A stretch of 51,574 bases of DNA from Aphanothece sp. CMT-3BRIN-NPC111 (GCA_019359765.1 JAHHGU010000036.1:1-51574); one strand, 5' to 3'. Positions 1 to 8,959 are shown, counted from the first letter of the stretch. Numbers and translations are program-made. Notes: generated by a model not told the origin, from the letters alone.

Positions 1-52
1 CAATCGCTTGCATCACCTTTTGCCGGAAGTCATCACTGTAGGGTTTAGCCAT
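1..52 (-). mobile_element. IS630-type transposase, N-terminus only (runs off left edge)
   Basis: Reading leftward from an ATG at 52, the frame gives MAKPYSDDFRQKVMQAI before the window ends. This is the opening of the helix-turn-helix domain typical of IS630-family transposases, which commonly begin M-x-K-P-Y-S-x-D-x-R-x-K-V. Only 17 residues are visible, so the catalytic DDE domain cannot be judged. The family call rests on this start plus the terminal repeat at 99-125 and the IS630-like transposase tail at the right edge. Confidence 0.7.
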
Positions 53-98
53 CGTGCGGGGAGCGGAAACGTTAACGTTAAGGATACTTATAGTCTAT

Positions 99-125
99 GT
101 CCTAACTAAACTGGCTACAGCTATA
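99..125. repeat. Terminal inverted repeat of the left IS630 element
   Basis: Read inward on the minus strand from 125, the sequence begins TATAGCTGTAGCCA and ends TTAGGAC. The same 14 bases start the right-hand element at 51448, also read inward, and TTAGGAC recurs there after a spacer of equal length. IS630 elements duplicate a TA dinucleotide at insertion, and TA lies at the outer edge here (124-125). This marks the outer boundary of the left element. Confidence 0.65.
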
Positions 126-154
126 ACTACTCAACCAAGCTTGATATAACATCT

Positions 155-1477
155 TCACGAATTGCATTCATTAAGCTGCCACTCCTGCAAGGCGATCGCA
201 ATTCCTTGTTTTAAAGCCGGTGCCAGCTGCTCGTTAGCTGCAAGTTGTTGTAATTTCCGGTGAGCCTCTTCAGGTGCCAAGTTTTTGAGAGCGGCGATCG
301 CGTGTAGTCTGACGCTGGCATCTGAGTCTGCTAGCAGTTGAATGAGTTGATCTAGTGCAGCAATTTCTCCTAACTGTCCTAATGCCAGTGCTAGAGATTG
401 TTTGAGACTGGCCTCTTGAGCCGCATCTCCAGAGTTGAGAAACTCAATCAGGATCTCGGCTGCTTGTGGCTTTAAATTCGGCTCCTCTAGGCGTCCCAGC
501 AGTGTGACTATTTCTTGACACACTTCCACTGGTGCCCAGCTTAGGGCTTGACGCAAATACTCCAAAGCGCCTGATGTAGCCACCCAGCCTAGCGCTCTGA
601 CAACTATTAATTGCAAGGGAAGCGGCGTTGCTGGTGATTTCAATACCTCAAACAAAGTTAAAGCGGCGTCATTTGTTCCTACTCGTCCCAAGGAGATCGC
701 CGCACAGGAGCAAACTTCCAAATTCAAGTCAAATAGCAGCGGTTTGAGGCTGTTAACGAGGTCTACTTTTTCTTGTAGATCGCTGCGTAAGCCTAAAGCG
801 ATCGCCGCTTCTTTTCTCACGGGTGCCGCCAAGTCATTCAAGGCGTCTAAGAGAACCGGATCGATCCGGGAGTCATGAAAGCTGCTCAGGGCTTCAATAG
901 CAGCTGAACGTACCGGCACTTGCTGGTCATGAACGACACTAAGTAAAGGGGTAATAATTTCTGAGCGCCGAATTTGGGAGAGCGATCGCACTGCTAAAAG
1001 TCGCGATTCTGACTGTGCCAATAACTTGCTCAGAGCATCAATTGCTGAGGCACCAAGATTCGTCAGCGCTGCTGCCGCCATCTCAATTAATTCTTCATCC
1101 TCAGACGTCCCGAGTAACTCGACTAAAGATGTGACCACAACAGGATCGTTGAATTCCCCCAAAATGCGAGCAGCAAACCAGCGCAACTCTAAATCAGCTT
1201 CTTCATCTTCCAGAATTTCAATTAAAGGGGCGATCGCTCTTGCTCCCAGTTTGGGAAACACCTTTGCTACGTCCCAGCGCTCTTGAAAATCACCTGCATC
1301 CAGGACGTTTAAAGCCAAGTTTAGCACCTGCTCTAAGTCAGCATCTTCTAGAGGCTGGCTATCTACATCGCTGTCCCCAACTTTTTTACCTAGTGGTAGC
1401 TGCTGCAAGCATTGATTTAGTAATGACCAATTTTTTTGCTTTGCAGCGGAGTGTGCCTGTTCTAAAATGTTTGCCAT
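155..1477 (-). CDS. HEAT-repeat domain protein
   Basis: A 440-residue protein built almost wholly of short helical repeats. Units such as 'AAAALTNLGASAIDAL', 'AAIALGLRSDLQ' and 'HAIAALKNLAPEEA' recur about every 30 residues, as in the PBS-lyase/E-Z type HEAT family that forms a curved protein-binding solenoid. There is no signal peptide or membrane segment, so it is probably cytoplasmic. An in-frame GTG lies 21 bases upstream of the ATG at 1477. I prefer the ATG because AAGAGA precedes it at usable distance. It is the last gene of a minus-strand run after the exonuclease (77-base gap). Some HEAT proteins of this class are bilin lyases, but nothing here shows that; a scaffold role is equally possible. 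Confidence 0.85.
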   Translation of the reverse strand: MANILEQAHSAAKQKNWSLLNQCLQQLPLGKKVGDSDVDSQPLEDADLEQVLNLALNVLDAGDFQERWDVAKVFPKLGARAIAPLIEILEDEEADLELRWFAARILGEFNDPVVVTSLVELLGTSEDEELIEMAAAALTNLGASAIDALSKLLAQSESRLLAVRSLSQIRRSEIITPLLSVVHDQQVPVRSAAIEALSSFHDSRIDPVLLDALNDLAAPVRKEAAIALGLRSDLQEKVDLVNSLKPLLFDLNLEVCSCAAISLGRVGTNDAALTLFEVLKSPATPLPLQLIVVRALGWVATSGALEYLRQALSWAPVEVCQEIVTLLGRLEEPNLKPQAAEILIEFLNSGDAAQEASLKQSLALALGQLGEIAALDQLIQLLADSDASVRLHAIAALKNLAPEEAHRKLQQLAANEQLAPALKQGIAIALQEWQLNECNS

Positions 1478-1553
1478 AAGTGTAATATTCTCTTGCACTA
1501 ACTTAAGCTGTACAAAAGATGTGATTCTGGCTTCATCCTATAACTTCAGATGC

Positions 1554-2183
1554 TTAGTGTTCAAACACATCTTTGTATTGCAGCAAATCTAGGGCAACGA
1601 TCGCAGGCAAACATTGAAAGCACTGTTGGGCAAGTTCCCACCTTGACTCGCGCTTGAGCATATCCATCAATTTCTGCCGCGCACTTAATAGATAGCGAAC
1701 ATCATTGGCGGCATATCGCAGCTGCTCATCCGATAAGTTTACCGCATTGCCCCAATCTGAACTCTGGGCAGTTTTGTCCAATTCTACCTGCACTAATTCT
1801 TGCACCAAATCCTTAAGACCGTGGCGTTGGGTATAAGTGCGGGCTAGCTTGCTGCCAATTTTTGTGCAGAATATAGGCTGTACCTGGATGCTGAGATGAT
1901 GCCGCAGCATGGCAACGTCGAAGCGAGCAAAGTGAAACACCTTGAAAACATCAGCAGCTTCCATCAGCTGTTTTAAGTTTGGTGCTTCTGTTTGCCCTTG
2001 AGCAATTCGCACAACAGTGACTTTACCTTGAGGATCGCATAGCTGTACTAAGCACAAGCGATCGCGCCAAGGTAACAATCCCATTGTCTCTGTATCCACG
2101 GCGATCGCCTCCGCTTGTAAATACTGGGACAAAGCTGCCTCAGAAAGATCGCGATCGCATACCTGAAAATCTTCAAAATCCAT
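1554..2183 (-). CDS. RNase D-like DEDDy 3'-5' exonuclease
   Basis: A 209-residue single-domain exonuclease. The DEDDy motifs are all present: ExoI AVDTETMG (D30, E32), ExoII FHFARFDVAML (D89) and ExoIII LRYAANDVRYL (Y157, D161). These residues bind the two metal ions that hydrolyse RNA or DNA 3' ends. The HRDC domains of full-length E. coli RNase D are absent, as in many cyanobacterial and short bacterial homologues. The ATG at 2183 is chosen because GAGGTGGG sits eight bases upstream. The gene overlaps the end of the CAP-domain gene by 11 bases, suggesting translational coupling. The substrate is not evident; tRNA or small-RNA trimming is the family precedent. Confidence 0.85.
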   Translation of the reverse strand: MDFEDFQVCDRDLSEAALSQYLQAEAIAVDTETMGLLPWRDRLCLVQLCDPQGKVTVVRIAQGQTEAPNLKQLMEAADVFKVFHFARFDVAMLRHHLSIQVQPIFCTKIGSKLARTYTQRHGLKDLVQELVQVELDKTAQSSDWGNAVNLSDEQLRYAANDVRYLLSARQKLMDMLKRESRWELAQQCFQCLPAIVALDLLQYKDVFEH

Positions 2184-2724
2184 AAACTGACCCACCTCGG
2201 ATAAAAACCTGGGTGAAATAATATTCACCCTGAGCATTCTTGGCTACCCCAATGCCAGTTAAATCATAGTTCCCTACCATATTCTTTTGATGTCCTGGGC
2301 TTTTTATCCATCCCTCAACAGCTTGCTCACCTGGGCTACTGTAGCCCTGATTAAAAGCTACATTCTCAGCCGCAGCACGATAAGGAATTGACTTGCCAAT
2401 CGCCTTGACTCGCTGCTCAAATCCCTCATGACTAAAAGGAACCTTACCACTCGCCATCGCTTGACTGTGCGCCCTTGCCTCTGCGCTAATGCGGGCGTCG
2501 AGCTTTAGTGGTGATAAGTTTTGGGACTGACGATACTGGTTTACCTGTTCGTGAATTGACTGTTCCAAGGCAGTAAAGGAACTGGAATTGGAAGTTTTAG
2601 GCACTGGTGCAGCCGTATGGGTCTCGCTTACTTTGGTAGCTGTAGAAAGAGAATCACAGCCTACAGTGCTACTAGCAAGAACAAGGCTGCTTAATGCTAT
2701 ACCGATGAAAGAGGGTCGTACCAT
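2173..2724 (-). CDS. Secreted CAP-domain (SCP/PR-1-like) protein
   Basis: A 183-residue protein with an N-terminal hydrophobic segment ending STVGC (C23). This may be a lipoprotein processing site, although the -3 residue is Thr rather than the usual Leu. The rest is a CAP domain: LEQSIHEQVNQYR, then ARAHSQAMASG with FSHEGFEQR, then AENVAFNQGYSS, EGWIKSPGHQKNM and GIGVAKN, with the conserved His and Glu positions. Bacterial CAP proteins are extracytoplasmic and mostly of unknown role. A TTG codon lies 15 bases upstream in frame; the ATG at 2724 is the more usual start. The stop overlaps the following exonuclease start. Confidence 0.85.
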   Translation of the reverse strand: MVRPSFIGIALSSLVLASSTVGCDSLSTATKVSETHTAAPVPKTSNSSSFTALEQSIHEQVNQYRQSQNLSPLKLDARISAEARAHSQAMASGKVPFSHEGFEQRVKAIGKSIPYRAAAENVAFNQGYSSPGEQAVEGWIKSPGHQKNMVGNYDLTGIGVAKNAQGEYYFTQVFIRGGSVYGF

Positions 2725-2752
2725 GAATATAGATTCCAATATTTATATACAA

Positions 2753-2846
2753 TAGACTTCTTGCAAAAATCTTAATCTTGGTTTTTTTCAACGCAGATAA
2801 GCGCAGATGATTTACAAGATTTGATCGACTGCGTGCAAGAAGTCTA
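2753..2846. repeat. MITE-like element with 13-bp perfect inverted ends
   Basis: TAGACTTCTTGCA at 2753-2765 is matched by its exact reverse complement at 2834-2846, bounding a 94-base AT-rich element with no coding capacity. The right part (GATCGACTGCGTGCAAG) recurs in altered form near 28250. It lies upstream of the CAP-domain gene and may affect that promoter. The size and ends fit a miniature inverted-repeat element; the parent transposon is not in this window. Confidence 0.65.
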
Positions 2847-2938
2847 ATATTTCCGAGGAATTGAAATTTCGCCTGTGCCCTGTAAAGAAGTAGCAAACAG
2901 GAACGAACGGCCCCCTAATCAATTGAAGCTTTTTAGCC

Positions 2939-3220
2939 TTAAGTTAACGAATCCACCTCCTCCTGCAACACCCGCAGCACTCGTGCCAGATAGTCTGCAC
3001 GCCACTGTTCGCGTTCCTGTGCCACTTGGTCGTTCGGCTGATAAGTTTCAATTTCTTCAATTGATAAAATACCTTTGCTCTGGGCCAAACGTTCAACCGT
3101 GTCCAGACGTTCGCGCAGCACAGACACTTCACCAGCAAGCGCCATCACCATAGCTAGCAACTTGTCAATTTGAGGATTATCAAAATAAACAGGTCGTTTA
3201 CCCTTGGCTTTCTTTGCCAT
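2939..3220 (-). CDS. Small conserved coiled-coil protein, function unknown
   Basis: A 93-residue basic then acidic protein, beginning MAKKAKGKRPVYF. A helix-rich centre (EVSVLRERLDTVERL) has heptad spacing suggesting a coiled coil, and the tail is charged. I do not recognise a named family. The ATG at 3220 lies 18 bases after the methyltransferase stop with GGGGGC upstream; a TTG directly after that stop is a less likely alternative. The tight spacing says it is co-transcribed with, and may partner, the methyltransferase. Confidence 0.65.
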   Translation of the reverse strand: MAKKAKGKRPVYFDNPQIDKLLAMVMALAGEVSVLRERLDTVERLAQSKGILSIEEIETYQPNDQVAQEREQWRADYLARVLRVLQEEVDSLT

Positions 3221-3235
3221 CTTATTTGCCCCCAA

Positions 3236-4393
3236 TTATTTACTGGCGACTAAAGCAAACCAATTGCCGCGACTGCTAAAACTGGCACTTTTAGAATTGC
3301 TTGTAGGTACTTTTGCTTTCCATACACCATTGGGAACAAAGGTCGGGATTACCTGATCCGCTTTAAAACCAGCCTCAGTTACAACTGCTACCAAGTCCAG
3401 ATCGCGCATAGCGCTCCAGAAAGGTTCGTTATTGTTAGCAGTTTCCCAATCGTACATAAAGGCAGTGTAAGCATCCATATCCCGATACAGGGGGGCCTCA
3501 ACATGAATCATCATCCCACCGGGAGCTAGCAGACGATAACACTCATGCAAAACGTTACGGATGGCTGGTTTGGGAATTTCATGCAGGAGGATATGAGAGA
3601 CGATTAAGTCGAATGACTCATCGGCAAAGTTAGTATGTTCGGCATTTTGCTGCGAGAAGTGAACCCGCTTACCCAAAGCTTCAGCGCGTGCATGGCCATA
3701 ACGCAGCATGGGCGCTCCTATATCAATGGCATAGACTTCCGCCTCCGGGTAGGCATCGGCATAAGGTAAGGTGCTATGACCTACAGCACATCCCATGTCG
3801 AGAATTTTTGCGGGTGTAAAGTCTGGATACTCCTTTTTCAGGTAGTTTTGGACTATAGACTCGCCCATATCATCGTTGAGGGGACCGAGCCAACCCATGC
3901 CATAAATATAAGTGCCGCGATCGTATATGGCACCAGCAGCAACATCGTCTGGAGTGAATTCGCTGTGATATCCACCGGGCATACAGTGAATATCCACCGC
4001 AGTTTGATAAGCGGGAATTTGAAAATCAGGATTTAGGGTTAAAGAACCCAATACGCCAGCTTTATCTTGAGAACGTTCAATCAGATCCGGAAGTTGGCGT
4101 TCTACGCTACAGCTAACGGACTCCCACATCATCTCTTGGTGAGTTCGCCGTATGGCACTCCACCACTGATAATATGGTTGGTTCTGCATTACTTGCCGAA
4201 TTTCATGACGGTCTTTAGGCGATCGCTGATGTTCCCGCTCAAACTGTGGCAAAGCTACTTTTTCATAAATAACTTTATTGCCCGGTGAAAGCTGGCTGAT
4301 GATGTAAGCTTTAAAGCTTTTGACAAAGTTTTGCCGTGCCAACTCATCATGAGTGGCTTGTGGCAGTATATTGTGTTGGAATTGCTGGTTCAT
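3236..4393 (-). CDS. SAM-dependent class I methyltransferase with a long N-terminal extension
   Basis: A 385-residue protein. The methyltransferase fold starts near residue 197 with motif I ILDMGCAVG, followed by VYAIDIGAPML (acidic end of strand 2), SFDLIVSHILLHE and LLAPGGMMIHVE. The first 190 residues are a separate helical region containing many Trp, Tyr and Met residues (YYQWWSAIRRTHQEMM). It may bind the substrate or form a dimer. The start is firm: AAGGAGG lies seven bases before the ATG. It follows trpB by 32 bases in the same direction, so a link to tryptophan or indole chemistry is possible but unproven. The substrate cannot be read from sequence. Confidence 0.85.
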   Translation of the reverse strand: MNQQFQHNILPQATHDELARQNFVKSFKAYIISQLSPGNKVIYEKVALPQFEREHQRSPKDRHEIRQVMQNQPYYQWWSAIRRTHQEMMWESVSCSVERQLPDLIERSQDKAGVLGSLTLNPDFQIPAYQTAVDIHCMPGGYHSEFTPDDVAAGAIYDRGTYIYGMGWLGPLNDDMGESIVQNYLKKEYPDFTPAKILDMGCAVGHSTLPYADAYPEAEVYAIDIGAPMLRYGHARAEALGKRVHFSQQNAEHTNFADESFDLIVSHILLHEIPKPAIRNVLHECYRLLAPGGMMIHVEAPLYRDMDAYTAFMYDWETANNNEPFWSAMRDLDLVAVVTEAGFKADQVIPTFVPNGVWKAKVPTSNSKSASFSSRGNWFALVASK

Positions 4394-4425
4394 AGGTGAA
4401 CCTCCTTGAGAGCTAATAGAAAAAT

Positions 4426-5679
4426 CTATGCAGGATCGAAGAACTTAGCGACCGTATGCACATCTTTATCCCCACGCCCAGAAAAGTTAATGACAATGCG
4501 GGGATTGCCTGTTAGCTGAGGGCAGAGAGTTTCTAAGTAGGCGATCGCATGAGCCGTTTCCAGGGCGGGAATGATCCCTTCTAATTGAGAAATACGCTTA
4601 AATGCTTCCAAAGCTTGTGCATCTGTCACGCTGTAATACTCAGCCCGACTTGTGTCTTTTAAGTAGCTATGCTCTGGCCCTACACCGGGATAATCAAGTC
4701 CAGCACTGATCGAGTGTGCCTCTATTACTTGACCATCGTCATCTTGCAATAAATAACTCATTGCTCCATGCAAAACACCAGGACGCCCCAGCGTCAGTGT
4801 TGCCGCGTGTTTCTCTGTATCAACACCCTCACCAGCAGCTTCAATGCCAATTAGGCGCACAGTTGGCTCATCTACAAACTCATGAAATAGCCCCATCGCA
4901 TTCGAGCCGCCGCCAACACAAGCCAAAAGAATATCCGGCAGACCGCCCCATTTTTCTTCTGCCTGAGCGCGAGTCTCTTGACCAATTATTGCCTGAAAGT
5001 CGCGTACCAGCATGGGGTAGGGATGAGGGCCAGCTACTGAACCCAGGATGTAGTGCGTCGTTTCTACATTCGTCACCCAGTCCCGAATCGCTTCGGAAGT
5101 GGCGTCCTTGAGCGTGCCTGTGCCTGCTTTCACTGGTCGCACTTCTGCTCCCATCAGCCGCATCCGAAACACATTTAGGCTCTGGCGCTCCATATCCTGG
5201 ACGCCCATATAGATGACGCAGCTTAGTCCAAAACGCGCGCACACTGTTGCCGTAGCAACGCCATGCTGACCCGCACCTGTCTCCGCAATGATGCGTGGCT
5301 TGCCCATGCGCTTTGCCAACAGCACCTGAGCCAAAGCATTATTTATTTTATGGGCACCAGTATGGTTAAGGTCTTCCCGTTTGAGGTAAATTTGCGGTCC
5401 GGTGCCGTCTGGTCTAGCATACTGAGCCGTCAGACGTTCCGCGAAGTATAAGGGACTGGGGCGTCCCACGTAATCCCGCAACAGATGTTGGAGTTCTTGT
5501 TGAAAATCTGGGTCGTTGCGGTATTGCTCAAACGCTGCCTCTAGCTCACTCAGAGCAGGCATCAGCGTTTCAGGTACATACTTACCACCAAAGCGTCCAA
5601 ACCTACCGAGGAGGTCTGGTTGCTGAATAGAGGCGTCAGCAGCTGATTGGGAACTGGAAGATAGGGGAGTCGCGGTCAC
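4426..5679 (-). CDS. trpB: Tryptophan synthase beta chain
   Basis: TrpB condenses indole with L-serine to make L-tryptophan using pyridoxal phosphate, normally in an alpha2-beta2 complex with TrpA. The 417-residue length is normal. The PLP lysine is K111 in HTGAHKINNAL, and the phosphate-binding loop GGGSNAMG and the C-terminal INFSGRGDKDVHT are intact. The start is a GTG, with a family-typical GRFGRFGGKYVPETL beginning at residue 25; the Ser-rich first 20 residues are variable. No trpA is adjacent. It heads a likely operon with a methyltransferase and a small protein, and diverges from the SUI1-type factor across about 210 bases. Confidence 0.97.
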   Translation of the reverse strand: MTATPLSSSSQSAADASIQQPDLLGRFGRFGGKYVPETLMPALSELEAAFEQYRNDPDFQQELQHLLRDYVGRPSPLYFAERLTAQYARPDGTGPQIYLKREDLNHTGAHKINNALAQVLLAKRMGKPRIIAETGAGQHGVATATVCARFGLSCVIYMGVQDMERQSLNVFRMRLMGAEVRPVKAGTGTLKDATSEAIRDWVTNVETTHYILGSVAGPHPYPMLVRDFQAIIGQETRAQAEEKWGGLPDILLACVGGGSNAMGLFHEFVDEPTVRLIGIEAAGEGVDTEKHAATLTLGRPGVLHGAMSYLLQDDDGQVIEAHSISAGLDYPGVGPEHSYLKDTSRAEYYSVTDAQALEAFKRISQLEGIIPALETAHAIAYLETLCPQLTGNPRIVINFSGRGDKDVHTVAKFFDPA

Positions 5680-5888
5680 AGAGCCAGCCAGAATGACAGA
5701 ACGCCTTAATTATAGCTCTCAGATAAATTAGGCAGTTGCTTGGATGCGATCGCGTAAAACCCTACTTCCTTGAGTGCGGGCTATGCATTACGGGAATATA
5801 AACATAAATACTTAACTTGGGAAGATTTACACTTCAACCCTAGCGCTATCGTAGTAGATAAGGTTTTATGCGATCGCCCATCACCTTT

Positions 5889-6257
5889 ATGGCCTCTTCA
5901 AAACGCAAGTCCTCCGACTCCAAAACCACTCCTCAAGAACGGGTGGTTTACCGTGAATTTGGTAACACCGACAACTCAGCTGCTGTAGAACGCTCTATTG
6001 CAGAACTACCTCCGGCTCAACAAAATGTGAGGGTGCAGGCTTCTAGGAAGGGGCGCAAGGGGAAAACTGTAACAGTAATCAGCGGTTTCCAACTCAAACC
6101 AGAAACTCTGGAAGTCTTGCTAAAACAACTAAAAACCCAGTGCGGTGCTGGTGGCACTATTAAAGATAATAATATTGAAATTCAGGGCGATCTCACTCAA
6201 AAGATTGTGCAGATACTCACCCAGTTGGGTTACAAAGCCAAAATCAGCGGTGGCTAA
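5889..6257 (+). CDS. SUI1/YciH-family translation initiation factor
   Basis: A 122-residue protein ending in a SUI1 domain: RKGRKGKTVTVISGF, LLKQLKTQCGAGGT, IEIQGDLTQKIVQIL and LGYKAKISGG. This fold is shared with eukaryotic eIF1 and with bacterial YciH, which influences start-codon selection and stress translation. The first 45 residues are low complexity and charged. An earlier in-frame ATG at 5868 lies on a HIP1 site; I prefer the ATG at 5889 (MASSKRK). It is divergent from trpB. Confidence 0.9.
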   Translation: MASSKRKSSDSKTTPQERVVYREFGNTDNSAAVERSIAELPPAQQNVRVQASRKGRKGKTVTVISGFQLKPETLEVLLKQLKTQCGAGGTIKDNNIEIQGDLTQKIVQILTQLGYKAKISGG

Positions 6258-6343
6258 TCGGCTAAATTTACCCCTTACCCTTACTTTTTGAACCCGCTAA
6301 CTCTTAACCAGTTGCGTAAGTCCTCTGCCAGCCAAATTTTTTT

Positions 6344-7288
6344 ATGAAACCTTGGCGTTCGCCTAACCAACAGCTGCTTGATGATGATGCATTTCGTCCG
6401 CAGGGTGATGGCGATGCGATCGCCCTTGGCGTGTACGAAGCACGTATCGCCGCCTGGCTCTTTTTAGCCCCAGCGCTTATAATTCTGGGCGTCTTTCTTA
6501 TCTGGCCGATTGCCTACCTGTTTTACCTCAGCTTTACCACTGGCAGTTTCACCTCAGCTGGTGTCCGCTGGGCAGGCTTGAGAAATTACTTGCGCTTACT
6601 CCTGACTCCGGACTTCTGGCAAGTTCTCGCTAACACCGCTTATTTCACCCTCGCCACAGTTATTCCCAGTCTGGTTATTTCCTTGGGATTAGCAGTTTTA
6701 TTAAATCGCTCCTTTGCTCTGCGAGGGCTGTTGCGAACGGTCTATTTCATTCCCTCCATTACCTCACTGGTGGCAGCTGGCTTGGGGTTTCGCTGGCTAT
6801 TTCAAACAGAAGGGCCAGTCAACACCCTCCTCAGTTATGTTGGTATCGAAGCCATTCCCTGGCTGGGGAGCACCACTTGGGCGATGCCGGTGCTGATTTT
6901 GTTGAGCATTTGGAAGCAGCTGGGTTTCAACATGGTCGTGTTTTTGGCTGGGCTGCAAGCAATTCCTACCAGTCGTTATGAGGCAGCTGAGTTAGATGGT
7001 GCCAATTTCTGGCAACAATTTCGCTACATTACCCTGCCGGGATTGCGACCTACGCTGGTGTTTGCCAGCGTTACTACTGCTATTTTTACCTTGCGGAGTT
7101 TCGAGCAGGTTTATGTCATTACTGGTGGTGGCCCGTTGAACTCCACCAATTTGCTGGTTTACTACATATACGAGCGGGCCTTTGCCCAATTTGATTTTGG
7201 GTATGCTGCCGCTGCTGCAACATTGTTGCTGGCGGTGACGCTATTGTTGGTGTATTTACAGCTACGATTTTGGGGTGAGGAGACTTAG
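6344..7288 (+). CDS. ABC sugar-transporter permease (MalF/UgpA type), orphan
   Basis: A 314-residue inner-membrane permease with about six hydrophobic segments. The EAA loop that contacts the ATPase is seen at residue 213 (EAAELDGANFWQQF), followed by ITLPGLRPT. These features place it in the carbohydrate-uptake CUT1 group, which normally needs a second permease (MalG type), a binding protein and an ATPase. None of these is nearby, so it must pair with subunits encoded elsewhere. A soluble N-terminal stretch of about 30 residues precedes the first membrane segment. The next gene starts only seven bases downstream. Confidence 0.9.
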   Translation: MKPWRSPNQQLLDDDAFRPQGDGDAIALGVYEARIAAWLFLAPALIILGVFLIWPIAYLFYLSFTTGSFTSAGVRWAGLRNYLRLLLTPDFWQVLANTAYFTLATVIPSLVISLGLAVLLNRSFALRGLLRTVYFIPSITSLVAAGLGFRWLFQTEGPVNTLLSYVGIEAIPWLGSTTWAMPVLILLSIWKQLGFNMVVFLAGLQAIPTSRYEAAELDGANFWQQFRYITLPGLRPTLVFASVTTAIFTLRSFEQVYVITGGGPLNSTNLLVYYIYERAFAQFDFGYAAAAATLLLAVTLLLVYLQLRFWGEET

Positions 7289-7294
7289 TAAATT

Positions 7295-7873
7295 ATGTTT
7301 ATAAACTATATTACGCTGATGTTGATCAACATGGTGGCGGGGCTGTTTCTCTTAGCTTATTTTGTATATCAGGGTCTGGGGGAGACAAATCAAAAACGGT
7401 GGATTCCTGGCTTTGGGATGACGGGTGCGATCGCACTCACAACTGGTCTACACATGATCTTTACATGGCCGGTTCCTGGTAGCTTCAACATTGCTTATGG
7501 TGAGATGTCAGTGCTATTCGGAATCTTGTTCATTGGAGCGTCTTTGGCTCTAGCGCAGGATTGGGATTTACTAACAGTAGCAATTTACGGATTCTTTGCA
7601 GGTATAGCCGCTGTTGTGGTTGGTGTACGCATTATTAACCTGGAGCTAACGCGGCAGCCACTACTCTCAGGAATCGGCTTCATCCTGACTGGCTTAAGTG
7701 GCATTTGTGCTGCGCCAGCTCTTTACTTGCGGACTAATCGAACCTTACGTTTAGTTGGTGCGGCTGTACTGATAGCAGCGGCTCTGATCTGGGCATTAAC
7801 TGGCTATATGGCATACTGGGGTCATCTAGCTGATTACTCGAAGTGGGTTCCATCCCCAATGAAGTCGCCTTAG
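7295..7873 (+). CDS. DUF981-type multi-pass membrane protein
   Basis: A 192-residue protein with about six membrane-spanning stretches. The conserved block GLHMIFTWPVPGSFNIAYGE matches what I recall of the DUF981 family, predicted membrane proteins of unknown function. The short interval to the permease upstream suggests co-transcription. The methyltransferase frame that follows can be extended back into this gene, but its likelier ATG is 42 bases after this stop. Confidence 0.75.
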   Translation: MFINYITLMLINMVAGLFLLAYFVYQGLGETNQKRWIPGFGMTGAIALTTGLHMIFTWPVPGSFNIAYGEMSVLFGILFIGASLALAQDWDLLTVAIYGFFAGIAAVVVGVRIINLELTRQPLLSGIGFILTGLSGICAAPALYLRTNRTLRLVGAAVLIAAALIWALTGYMAYWGHLADYSKWVPSPMKSP

Positions 7874-7914
7874 AAATTAGTTTAAGCGCAGAGTTAAGCA
7901 CAGCAAGATTAATT

Positions 7915-8931
7915 ATGTCCCAGAATACCTCGGAACTCTCACCTGTACTTTTTTTCAAAACAGTAAACGCCTACCAGCACACGGCGGCGATTAAAGCAGC
8001 AGTTGAATTAGAAGTTTTTACTGCTATCGGTGAAGGTCAAGAAACGGTTGAATCCTTGGCTCAAAGGTGTGGAACTTCTGAGCGCGGGATGCGTATATTA
8101 TGCGACTACTTAGTCGTCACCAGCTTTCTCACAAAAGAACAAGAGCGTTACAGCCTCACTCCCGATTCGGCAATGTTCCTTGATAGACACAGCCCTGGAT
8201 ACATGGGTAGTGCTATTGAGTTCCTCCTCTCCCCGATGATTACCGATGGATTCAATAACTTAACTGCTGCTGTGCAAAAAGGCGGTACGGCGATGTCTTC
8301 AGAAGGAACGCTGGCACCGGATCATCCCGTGTGGGTAGAGTTTGCGCGAGCGATGGCTCCTATGACAGCCCTCCCGGCACAATTGATCGCTAAACAGGTT
8401 GAAGGAGATTCTAGCCGCAAGTTGAAGGTACTTGATATTGCAGCTAGTCACGGTTTATTTGGAATCGCCTTTGCTCAACACAATCCCAACGCTGAAATTG
8501 TTGCTGTAGATTGGCCTAATGTTTTAGAGGTGGCTAAAGAAAATGCACAGGCGGCAGGAGTTAGCGATCGCTATACTACTCTCCCAGGCAGCGCCTTTGA
8601 TGTCGATTACGGCAGTGGATACGACTTAGTACTGCTTACCAACTTCTTACATCACTTCGATGTGGAAACCTGCGAACAGCTGTTAAAGAAAGTACATTCA
8701 GCACTCGTGGATGGCGGGAAAGCAATAACACTAGAGTTTATTCCTAATGAAGACCGCGTATCGCCTCCTGATTCGGCAGCTTTTAGCTTGGTTATGCTAG
8801 CAACAACACCCCAGGGGAACGCATATACTTTTGCTGAATTTGAACGGATGTTTAGCAACGCAGGCTTTGAACGTAGCGAACTCTACTCCCTGTCCACAAC
8901 CTTGCAGCAGTTGGTGATTTCACACAAGTAA
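7915..8931 (+). CDS. O-methyltransferase (Methyltransf_2 type)
   Basis: A 338-residue protein with the two-part architecture of small-molecule O-methyltransferases. An N-terminal winged-helix dimerisation region (AAIKAAVELEVFTAI ... LAQRCGTSERGMRILCDYL) is followed by a Rossmann domain with motif I LKVLDIAASHGLFGIA, IVAVDWPNVLEVA and YDLVLLTNFLHHFD. The HH pair in LHHF sits where family members carry their catalytic His. The start at 7915 (MSQNTSEL) is taken over an upstream frame that overlaps DUF981. The substrate is unknown; phenolic or hydroxyindole-like compounds are family precedents. It converges with the next methyltransferase. Confidence 0.87.
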   Translation: MSQNTSELSPVLFFKTVNAYQHTAAIKAAVELEVFTAIGEGQETVESLAQRCGTSERGMRILCDYLVVTSFLTKEQERYSLTPDSAMFLDRHSPGYMGSAIEFLLSPMITDGFNNLTAAVQKGGTAMSSEGTLAPDHPVWVEFARAMAPMTALPAQLIAKQVEGDSSRKLKVLDIAASHGLFGIAFAQHNPNAEIVAVDWPNVLEVAKENAQAAGVSDRYTTLPGSAFDVDYGSGYDLVLLTNFLHHFDVETCEQLLKKVHSALVDGGKAITLEFIPNEDRVSPPDSAAFSLVMLATTPQGNAYTFAEFERMFSNAGFERSELYSLSTTLQQLVISHK

Positions 8932-8959
8932 AAGCACCCCTTGTCTAATCAGAGAAAAA

